Shown here: positions 15,131 to 21,319 of the stretch, in pieces
Position numbering within the stretch: the first letter of the stretch is position 1
How the letters are laid out: each line of letters starts with the position of its first letter
Assembly: GCA_011523445.1 (NCBI GenBank)
Contig: WTGT01000342.1
Span: 1 to 21,319, forward strand
Direction: 5' to 3'
Source of the DNA: Paracoccaceae bacterium
GTDB lineage: Bacteria > Pseudomonadota > Alphaproteobacteria > Rhodobacterales > Rhodobacteraceae
DNA length: 21,319 nucleotides
The notes under the pieces: generated by a model
The model's database searches: none
What the model was told of the DNA's origin: nothing
Seen by the model: the letters and a program-made list of their open reading frames with translations, nothing else
Made by a program: the position numbers and the translations under genes

Positions 15131-16432
15131 ATGCCAAGTTTGAATTCGACTTTCGCAGGAATCAAATCCCCCAATCCCTTTTGGTTGGCTTCTGCACCAC
15201 CAACGGACAAGGAATACAATGTATCCAGGGCGTTTGAAGCCGGTTGGGGAGGAGTTGTCTGGAAAACCCTTGGACTGGATCCGCATATTGTCAATGTCAA
15301 TGGTCCAAGGTATGGAGCCGTTTGGGGTCCGGACAGAAGCCTGATGGGATTGAACAATATTGAATTGATTACCGATCGCCCGCTTGGTGTCAATCTCAAG
15401 GAAATAAAATCGGTCAAGCGAAATTATCCCGATAGAGCTGTTGTCGTAAGTTTGATGGTACCTTGTGATGAAGCGTCTTGGCAAGGGATACTTCCACAGG
15501 TAGAGGAAACGAATGCTGATGGAGTGGAACTCAATTTCGGTTGTCCTCATGGCATGAGTGAAAGAGGTATGGGATCTGCAGTTGGTCAGGTTCCCGACTA
15601 TATCGAAATGGTCACCCGTTGGGTCAAGTCCAATACACGAATGCCGGTAATCGTAAAGTTAACACCAAACATTACTGATATTCGGTATCCGGCAAGAGCT
15701 GCCAAAAAGGGTGGAGCAGACGCTGTTTCATTAATTAATACAGTTTCCTCAATAACCTCGGTCAATCTTGATACTTTCAGCCCAGAACCGTCGATTGACG
15801 GGAAAGGGACTCATGGGGGTTATTGTGGACCGGCAGTAAAACCAATTGCCCTGAATATGGTGGCTGAAATAGCAAGAGATGCTGAAACCAGTGATCTGCC
15901 GATTTCGGGCATAGGAGGTATTTCCACCTGGCGAGATGCTACGGAATTCCTGTTGCTAGGAGCAGGAAATGTTCAGGTATGTACTGCTGCGATGGCATAT
16001 GGCTTTCGAATTGTCAGCGAGTTGCAATCCGGTCTATTGGAATGGATGAATGACAAGCAGTTCGAGAATGTAACTGATTATCAGGGTTTGGCTGTAGGTA
16101 ATGTCACAGATTGGCAGAACCTTAATCTGAATTTTGTGACCAAGGCAAGAATAGATCAGGACCTTTGCATAAAATGCGGCAGGTGCTATGCTGTATGTGA
16201 GGATACATCTCATCAGGCCATTGTCATTAACTCTGGCCGGACTTTCGAAGTCATCGATGAGGAATGCGTTGCATGCAACCTTTGTGTCAATGTTTGTCCC
16301 GTTGATGGATGCATTACAATGGAGCAGCTTCAACCTGGTATGGTTGACAAGAGGACAGGTCAAACAGTTGATGAAAACCCCTTGAATTGGACACAGCATC
16401 CCAACAATGTTCTTGCCTGTGCGACAGATTGA
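15131..16432 (+). CDS. preA: Dihydropyrimidine dehydrogenase catalytic subunit PreA
   Basis: Catalytic subunit reducing uracil/thymine to the 5,6-dihydro forms; 433 aa, cytosolic. Residues 1 to about 310 are an FMN TIM barrel like dihydroorotate dehydrogenase: SPNPFWLASAPPT, GWGGVVWKTLG, NFGCPHGMSERGMGS, VKLTPNITDI, NTVSSI and SGIGGISTWRDA. The C-terminus has two [4Fe-4S] ferredoxin motifs, with Cys346, 349, 352 and 356 and then Cys379, 382, 385 and 389. The active-site loop reads GSAVGQ; from recalled sequences, mammalian DPD has a catalytic cysteine where Val151 sits, and E. coli PreA also has valine. The start ATG has GAGG seven bases upstream. A 10-bp inverted repeat spans the stop codon. 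Confidence 0.95.
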   Translation: MPSLNSTFAGIKSPNPFWLASAPPTDKEYNVSRAFEAGWGGVVWKTLGLDPHIVNVNGPRYGAVWGPDRSLMGLNNIELITDRPLGVNLKEIKSVKRNYPDRAVVVSLMVPCDEASWQGILPQVEETNADGVELNFGCPHGMSERGMGSAVGQVPDYIEMVTRWVKSNTRMPVIVKLTPNITDIRYPARAAKKGGADAVSLINTVSSITSVNLDTFSPEPSIDGKGTHGGYCGPAVKPIALNMVAEIARDAETSDLPISGIGGISTWRDATEFLLLGAGNVQVCTAAMAYGFRIVSELQSGLLEWMNDKQFENVTDYQGLAVGNVTDWQNLNLNFVTKARIDQDLCIKCGRCYAVCEDTSHQAIVINSGRTFEVIDEECVACNLCVNVCPVDGCITMEQLQPGMVDKRTGQTVDENPLNWTQHPNNVLACATD

Positions 16433-16454
16433 ATTATTTTTCCGATTGTTGGGA
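16399..16454 (+). repeat. Inverted repeat spanning the preA stop codon
   Basis: TCCCAACAAT (16399-16408) and ATTGTTGGGA (16445-16454) are exact reverse complements, 36 nt apart, flanking the TGA at 16430-16432. A smaller hairpin CTGT-GCG-ACAG (16417-16427) sits inside. May shape mRNA processing between preA and the next gene. Confidence 0.4.
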
Positions 16455-16526
16455 AGGGTACGGCCCGAACTAATTAGGAATACTGTTTAAATTGAATATC
16501 AATTGGTGGATAATTAAGGAAAAAGC

Positions 16527-17777
16527 ATGAACTCTCCGATGGGAAATTTGTTGATCAACCACGAAAGGCTGTGGGATTCGATTATGGAAATGGCAAAAAT
16601 CGGCCCTGGTGTTGCCGGTGGAAATAATCGTCAGACCCTGACCGATGATGACGCCAAGGGTAGGGATCTGTTCAAGTCTTGGTGTGAACAGGCAGGGATG
16701 ACTCTCGGTGTCGATCGCATGGGGACGATGTTTGCGACCAGAAAGGGTGTAGATCCTGAAGCCCTTCCGGTATATGTTGGTTCACATCTGGATACCCAGC
16801 CTACGGGTGGCAAATATGATGGTGTTCTGGGAGTTTTGGGAGCGCTGGAGATTATCCGTACACTGAATGATCTGAACATCAGGACAAAGCATCCGATAGT
16901 GGTTACCAACTGGACCAATGAAGAGGGAACCCGTTTCGCACCACCGATGCTTGCTTCAGGAGTCTTTGCTGGAATGCATGATGAACAATGGGCCTACGAC
17001 AGGGAAGACATTGAAGGCAAGAAATTCGGTGATGAACTGGTCAGGATTGGCTGGCAGGGCGATGAAGTGGTTGGCAACAGAAAAATGCATGCCTTTTTTG
17101 AACTGCATATTGAGCAGGGTCCCATCCTGGAAGCAGAAAACAAGGATATAGGTGTCGTTACCCATGGTCAGGGATTGTCATGGACGCAGGTTACCATTAC
17201 CGGCAAAGACAGCCATACCGGATCAACTCCCATGCCAATGAGAAGAAATGCCGGGTTAGGCATGGCTAGGATATTGGAGCTGGTAGATGAAATCGCCTGG
17301 AGTCACAAGCCTGATGCAGTGGGAGCTGCCGGACATATTGAGGTATTTCCCAATAGTCGCAATGTGATACCGGGAAAGGTTGTCTTTACCGTAGACTTCA
17401 GATCACCCGAGCTTGCCGTAATCAAGGACATGGAAAATAGGCTTCGCAATGGTGGTGAAGAGATTTGCCAAAAAATGGATCTGGAAATAGCCTTTGAAAA
17501 AGTTGGCGGATTTGATCCGGTCAAATTCGATGAGGATTGTGTTTCAGCTGTCAGGAAAGCCGCCGAACGGTTGGGCTACTCCCATCGTAACATAATTTCG
17601 GGAGCAGGACACGATGCCTGCTGGATCAACAGGGTGGCACCCACGGCCATGATCATGTGTCCCTGTGTTGATGGTCTGTCCCATAATGAGGCCGAGGAAA
17701 TTTCCGTTGAGTGGGCGGCAAAGGGAACCAATGTTCTGTTTCATGCTGTAGTTGATACGGCTATTGTGGTAAATTGA
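16527..17777 (+). CDS. M20-family carbamoyl amidohydrolase (beta-ureidopropionase/N-carbamoyl amino acid hydrolase)
   Basis: 416-aa metal-dependent amidohydrolase of the hydantoinase/carbamoylase type (HyuC/AmaB; called PydC in some reductive pyrimidine pathways). It hydrolyses N-carbamoyl-beta-alanine or its methyl derivative to the beta-amino acid, ammonia and CO2. Metal ligands visible by family analogy are His87 (YVGSHLDTQ), Asp98 (KYDGVLG), the Glu pair 132-133 (TNEEGTRF), His194 (ELHIEQGP) and His386 (GLSHNEAE). The lid/dimer domain has KDSHTGSTPMPMRRNA, and the substrate-binding Asn/Arg lie in FPNSRNVIPG. The start has AAGGA seven bases upstream. Together with the neighbours on both sides it performs the last step of reductive pyrimidine degradation. 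Preference for beta- over alpha-carbamoyl substrates is inferred from the operon. Confidence 0.93.
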   Translation: MNSPMGNLLINHERLWDSIMEMAKIGPGVAGGNNRQTLTDDDAKGRDLFKSWCEQAGMTLGVDRMGTMFATRKGVDPEALPVYVGSHLDTQPTGGKYDGVLGVLGALEIIRTLNDLNIRTKHPIVVTNWTNEEGTRFAPPMLASGVFAGMHDEQWAYDREDIEGKKFGDELVRIGWQGDEVVGNRKMHAFFELHIEQGPILEAENKDIGVVTHGQGLSWTQVTITGKDSHTGSTPMPMRRNAGLGMARILELVDEIAWSHKPDAVGAAGHIEVFPNSRNVIPGKVVFTVDFRSPELAVIKDMENRLRNGGEEICQKMDLEIAFEKVGGFDPVKFDEDCVSAVRKAAERLGYSHRNIISGAGHDACWINRVAPTAMIMCPCVDGLSHNEAEEISVEWAAKGTNVLFHAVVDTAIVVN

Positions 17778-17808
17778 TAATATTCAGTTAGATTTCAGGG
17801 GTATTTGT

Positions 17809-19269
17809 ATGTCTAGAGTAATCAAGGGTGGAACAATCATAACGGCGGACCGAACCTTCAAGGCGGATATACTTGTTGAGGGTGAAACCATCAAGGAGAT
17901 TGGCGAGGATTTGAAGGGGGATGAATATGTTGATGCCGAGGATGCATACGTAATACCTGGCGGTATTGACCCACATACCCATCTCGAAATGCCCTTTATG
18001 GGAACTACCGCAGCCGAAACATTTGAATCGGGAACCTGGGCCGCAGCGGTTGGTGGAACCACCATGCTTATCGATTTTTGTCTTCCCGGCGAGGATGGTT
18101 CAATCAAGAATGCCATCAACGAATGGCATCGTAAGTCACAACCGCAGATTTGCTCCGATATCGGCTATCACATGGCCATTACCGGTTGGAATGAAAGCAT
18201 ATTCAACGAAATGGGCAATGCCGTCGAGATGGGGGTCAATTCCTTCAAGCACTTCATGGCCTACAAGGGAGCCCTGATGATTGAGGATGATGAAATGTAT
18301 GCCTCTTTCAACCGGTGCCGTGAACTTGGGGCCCTACCCATGGTGCATGCGGAAAACGGCGATATTGTTGCCGAACTTCAGGCCAAGTATCTGAAACAGG
18401 GTATTACCGGACCGGAAGGTCACGCCTATTCACGACCACCAGAGGTTGAGGGTGAAGCAGCCAATCGGGCAATCATGATTGCCGATGCGGCCTCGGTACC
18501 ACTCTATATCGTACATGTATCCTGCGAACAGGCACATGAAGCCATCAGGAGAGCAAGGCAAAAGGGGATGCGTGTTTATGGCGAACCCCTTATCCAGTTC
18601 CTTACCTTGGATGAAAGCGAGTATTTTTCCAAGGATTGGGAGCATGCCGCCCGCCGTGTCATGTCCCCGCCATTCAGAAACAAGGAACATCAGGATGGTC
18701 TCTGGAACGGACTTGCAGCTGGTTCATTACAGGTGGTTGCCACGGATCATGCAGCGTTCACGACCGAGCAGAAGCATATGGGGCGGGACAATTTCACCCT
18801 GATTCCCAATGGTACTGGTGGTTTGGAAGAAAGATTGGGAGTCCTGTGGACCGAAGGTGTTGAAAAGGGACGCCTGACACCAAACGAGTTTGTAGCTGTT
18901 ACCTCAACCAATATTGCCAAAATCCTGAATATCTATCCCAGGAAGGGGGCATTGGTACCGGGGGCAGATGCGGATATTGTGGTTTGGGACCCGAAGATTT
19001 CAAAAACGATAACCTCGACCACCCATAAATCAGTTCTGGATTACAACGTGTTTGAAGGGTTCAAGGTCAATGGCCAACCTCGCCATACCCTGTCCAGAGG
19101 GGAAGTCATATGGTCTTGGGGGCAAAATTCACAGCCCCAACCCGGCCGAGGCAGATTTGTACCACGACCGCCATTTCCCGCTCCCCATGCTGCTGTTTCA
19201 AAGTGGAAGGAATTGAACACTCCAAGGAAAATAGACAGGGATCCACTGAATATTCCGGCTGGCATTTAG
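17809..19269 (+). CDS. hydA: Dihydropyrimidinase (hydantoinase)
   Basis: 486-aa cyclic amidohydrolase that opens dihydrouracil or dihydrothymine to the N-carbamoyl-beta-amino acid; cytosolic, second step of the pathway (PydB/HydA). The binuclear zinc site is complete: His56 and His58 (GGIDPHTHLEMPF), the lysine expected to be carboxylated at Lys153 (FMAYKGAL), His180 (VHAENGD), His236 (IVHVSCEQ) and Asp313 (ATDHAAF). Substrate-loop residues around SRPPEVEGEA and GTGGLEERL are also typical. The length is normal for the family. The ATG has AGGGG eight bases upstream. It lies 31 nt after the carbamoyl amidohydrolase gene and 32 nt before the ATPase gene, which ties catabolism to the transporter. 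Confidence 0.95.
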   Translation: MSRVIKGGTIITADRTFKADILVEGETIKEIGEDLKGDEYVDAEDAYVIPGGIDPHTHLEMPFMGTTAAETFESGTWAAAVGGTTMLIDFCLPGEDGSIKNAINEWHRKSQPQICSDIGYHMAITGWNESIFNEMGNAVEMGVNSFKHFMAYKGALMIEDDEMYASFNRCRELGALPMVHAENGDIVAELQAKYLKQGITGPEGHAYSRPPEVEGEAANRAIMIADAASVPLYIVHVSCEQAHEAIRRARQKGMRVYGEPLIQFLTLDESEYFSKDWEHAARRVMSPPFRNKEHQDGLWNGLAAGSLQVVATDHAAFTTEQKHMGRDNFTLIPNGTGGLEERLGVLWTEGVEKGRLTPNEFVAVTSTNIAKILNIYPRKGALVPGADADIVVWDPKISKTITSTTHKSVLDYNVFEGFKVNGQPRHTLSRGEVIWSWGQNSQPQPGRGRFVPRPPFPAPHAAVSKWKELNTPRKIDRDPLNIPAGI

Positions 19270-19301
19270 TTTGTTGCGATTATTAGAATTAAACGGCCAA
19301 T

Positions 19302-20102
19302 ATGAATAGCACTGTTGTGATGGGTACCGAATCTGTAATTAAGGCCCGTAAACTGGGTTTGGTTTTTCAAACCAAGGATAGCCCCGTTGAAGCTTTGAAG
19401 GATGTCAATATTGATATTGAACAGGGGGATTTTGTGTCCCTGATTGGCCCATCAGGTTGTGGCAAGACCACGCTCTTGCGGATCATAGCATCGCTTGATA
19501 AACCCACGGCAGGTGACATTACGGTTAACGGCATGACACCCGAGGAGGCACGGTTGCAAAGAGCTTATGGCTATGTATTTCAAGCAGCCAGCCTCTATCC
19601 ATGGCGTACGATTGCAGGAAACGTCAAACTGCCACTTGAAATAATGAGGTTCAGCAAGACAGAAATGAATGAAAGGGTCAAGAAGGTATTGGATCTGGTT
19701 CACCTGTCCGGATTTGAAAACAAGTTTCCGTGGCAACTGTCAGGTGGCATGCAGCAGAGGGCTTCCATAGCCCGGGCCTTATCCTTTGATGCTGACATTC
19801 TCCTGATGGATGAACCTTTTGGTGCCCTTGATGAAATAGTCAGGGACCATTTGAATGAACAACTGCTTGAACTATGGAAAAGTACCGGTAAAACCATTTG
19901 TTTTGTAACACATTCGATACCCGAGGCCGTATACCTTTCAACCAAGATTGTGGTAATGAGCAATCGCCCGGGGAAGGTAGTTGAAGTCATTGAAAGTTCG
20001 CTTCCGAGGGAACGGCCGCTGGATATAAGGGACAGTCCTGAATTCATAGAGATAGCACAAAGGGTTCGCATGGGCTTGCGCATGAGTCATTCCTATGAAT
20101 GA
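19302..20102 (+). CDS. ABC transporter ATP-binding protein, TauB/SsuB/ThiZ-like
   Basis: 266-aa ATPase of the nitrate/sulfonate/pyrimidine-type importer family. Motifs in order: Walker A GPSGCGKTT (49-57), Q-loop VFQ (Gln94), signature LSGGMQQR (146-153), Walker B ILLMDEP (166-172), D-loop GALDE and switch THS with His204. The C-terminus VVMSNRPGKVVEVIES is characteristic of the TauB group. It powers the importer formed with the permeases downstream and, most likely, the NMT1-like binding protein at the head of the operon. No strong ribosome binding site precedes the first ATG; an ATG at codon 7 is an alternative start. The downstream permease frame begins directly after the stop. Confidence 0.94.
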   Translation: MNSTVVMGTESVIKARKLGLVFQTKDSPVEALKDVNIDIEQGDFVSLIGPSGCGKTTLLRIIASLDKPTAGDITVNGMTPEEARLQRAYGYVFQAASLYPWRTIAGNVKLPLEIMRFSKTEMNERVKKVLDLVHLSGFENKFPWQLSGGMQQRASIARALSFDADILLMDEPFGALDEIVRDHLNEQLLELWKSTGKTICFVTHSIPEAVYLSTKIVVMSNRPGKVVEVIESSLPRERPLDIRDSPEFIEIAQRVRMGLRMSHSYE

Positions 20103-20132
20103 GTGGATTGGCAAAACTGCCGGGCGGAGACA

Positions 20133-20996
20133 ATGAAATCCATTCTGCCAATAACCACGGTTTCCATGGCTATTGTAATTCTATGGTATGGGTTTTCGGT
20201 TGTTCTCAATTCCACTTGGACCAAGGATCAGGCCAGCAGGGCAGGGGTTGAAGTTACCTTTTCGGAAATCCTCAAGGATACCATGGTTCAGCAAAGACCT
20301 TTGTTACCTGCACCTCATCAAGTTATCATCGAACTCTGGGATACCACCGTAAACAAGAAGATAACCTCCAAGAGAAGTCTAGTTTATCATGGATGGATAA
20401 CCCTTTCCGCAACACTCCTCGGTTTTATAATCGGAACCGGATTGGGGGTACTGCTGGCCATTGGGATTGTCCATAACAAGGCAATGGATTATGGTGTCAT
20501 GCCCTGGATAATTGCCAGCCAAACTGTTCCCATACTTGCTCTGGCACCCATGATCATTGTGGTCTTGTATTCGATAGGATTATCCGGTCTGGTTCCCAAG
20601 GCAATTATCTCGGCTTATCTGAGTTTCTTTCCGGTTTCAGTAGGTATGGTTGCAGGATTCCGTTGTCCTGATCCAACTCAAATGGATTTGCTGAAAACAT
20701 ATGCGGCCAAAAAAAACCAACTGTTTTGGAAATTACGGGTGCCAATTTCCATGCCCTATTTGTTTACATCCCTGAAAATCGGGGTTGCAGCCTCATTGGT
20801 TGGAGCGATAGTTGGAGAACTCCCGACGGGCGCCGTAGCAGGCTTGGGAGCAAGATTATTGACCGGAAGTTATTATGGTCAGACTGTTCAGATTTGGTCG
20901 GCCCTGATCGGGTCGGCAATTTTGGCTGCCATACTGGTCGGCCTGATCGGCTTGATCCAAAAGCATACCCTTGATAGAATGGGACTGGCCAGATGA
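20133..20996 (+). CDS. ABC transporter permease (TauC/SsuC-like), first of two
   Basis: Inner-membrane permease of the same importer. From the ATG at 20133 it is 287 aa and opens with a hydrophobic helix (MKSILPITTVSMAIVILWYG). A periplasmic segment of about 60 residues follows (NSTWTKDQASRAG and on). The core begins with TLSATLLGFIIGTGLGVLLA and carries the ATPase-contact loop TYAAKKNQLFWKLRVPISMP. The frame also has a GTG at 20103 directly after the ATPase stop, giving 297 aa. GGAG three bases before the ATG at 20133 makes the shorter start slightly preferable, but the choice is open. It overlaps the next permease by ATGA. Two permease genes imply a heterodimeric channel. Confidence 0.9.
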   Translation: MKSILPITTVSMAIVILWYGFSVVLNSTWTKDQASRAGVEVTFSEILKDTMVQQRPLLPAPHQVIIELWDTTVNKKITSKRSLVYHGWITLSATLLGFIIGTGLGVLLAIGIVHNKAMDYGVMPWIIASQTVPILALAPMIIVVLYSIGLSGLVPKAIISAYLSFFPVSVGMVAGFRCPDPTQMDLLKTYAAKKNQLFWKLRVPISMPYLFTSLKIGVAASLVGAIVGELPTGAVAGLGARLLTGSYYGQTVQIWSALIGSAILAAILVGLIGLIQKHTLDRMGLAR

Positions 20997-21319
20997 CTGC
21001 CATTATCCTGATCTTGTTGTTTTGGTTTTGTGCCTGGGGTTTGAACATATACCTTTCCTCACTGCCTCCCAGTCGAGCTATACGGGTAGCCATACCCGTA
21101 ATTTTTGGTATATCACTTTTGGTCATCTGGGAAGGTACAGTCAGGGCCTTTAATGTCCCGGGCGTCATCCTGCCACCTCCAAGTATCATTGGGATAACCT
21201 TCGTCAATAGTCTGGACATCTTGTGGATTGATCTGGTTCAGACAGTATTCAAGGGGGCTTTATCGGGCTATTTGATTGGATGTGGTTCGGCTATAGTCGT
21301 GGCGATTGCAGTTAATCGC
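20993..21319 (+). CDS. ABC transporter permease (TauC/SsuC-like), second of two, 3' end beyond window
   Basis: Partial gene: 109 codons from the ATG at 20993 to the window end without a stop. It starts inside the stop region of the preceding permease (ATGA overlap at 20993-20996), so translation is coupled. The product has an N-terminal helix (MTAIILILLFWFCAWGLNIY), a second helix (AIPVIFGISLLVIWEG), then FNVPGVILPPPSIIG. That LPPPS segment before the core domain is a hallmark of the nitrate/sulfonate/pyrimidine permease family. The core begins at ALSGYLIGCGSAIVVAIAV. The missing part should contain the ATPase-contact loop. It is the partner of the upstream permease. Confidence 0.9.
   Translation, partial: MTAIILILLFWFCAWGLNIYLSSLPPSRAIRVAIPVIFGISLLVIWEGTVRAFNVPGVILPPPSIIGITFVNSLDILWIDLVQTVFKGALSGYLIGCGSAIVVAIAVNR
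21081..21100 (+). repeat. 8-bp inverted repeat with T-run inside permease gene
   Basis: TACGGGTA (21081-21088) and TACCCGTA (21093-21100) pair perfectly around GCCA and are followed by ATTTTT. The shape is terminator-like, but it lies within coding sequence (codons for RVAIPVIF), so it is probably incidental. Confidence 0.3.

Noticed and set aside
1..21319. CRISPR arrays, transposases, phage genes or toxin-antitoxin pairs
   Set aside because: No periodic repeats, terminal inverted repeats or matching protein families were found on either strand.

Overview
The window looks like chromosomal DNA of an alphaproteobacterium with moderate-to-low G+C. The evidence is the gene families: a class II (AroA_II type) DAHP synthase, a Tat-exported family 5 solute-binding protein, a dimethylglycine-dehydrogenase-like flavoprotein, and a reductive pyrimidine pathway tied to an ABC transporter. 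The organism is inferred from gene content only. No phage, insertion sequence, CRISPR array or integrase was seen.

Layout. (1) 1-2733, minus strand: a peptide/opine-type ABC importer, with the binding-protein gene first, then a 13-bp perfect stem-loop, then a permease cut by the window edge. (2) 2734-3155: intergenic, with the likely promoter of that operon. (3) 3156-4210, minus strand: a YqaA-type membrane protein overlapping dsbB by four bases. (4) 4329-6978: a small membrane protein, tRNA-Leu(CAA), a TIGR00027-type methyltransferase, a tRNA-Leu(UAA) interrupted by a 204-nt group I intron, and a convergent MobA/MocA-like nucleotidyltransferase whose 3' end runs into that tRNA. (5) 7134-10723: a DMGDH-like FAD/GcvT enzyme followed two bases later by a secreted glucose/sorbosone-dehydrogenase-type protein. 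(6) 10850-12232: class II DAHP synthase, followed by a hairpin. (7) 12661 to the end: a pyrimidine uptake and degradation operon.

How the last block works together. PreT and PreA form the iron-sulphur flavoprotein dihydropyrimidine dehydrogenase. Dihydropyrimidinase then opens the ring, and an M20-type carbamoyl amidohydrolase releases the beta-amino acid, ammonia and CO2. An NMT1/THI5-like binding protein, a TauB-like ATPase and two permeases (the second truncated) flank these enzymes and probably import the pyrimidine or a related compound. As in the first ABC operon, the binding-protein gene is separated from the downstream genes by a perfect stem-loop, which suggests it is made in excess.

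The most notable item is the group I intron in tRNA-Leu(UAA). It sits between U34 and A35, the site used by cyanobacterial and plastid introns. The core helices P1-P4 and P6-P8 can be paired by eye, as can the P2 and P9 hairpins; P5 is weaker. The intron carries no homing-endonuclease gene.
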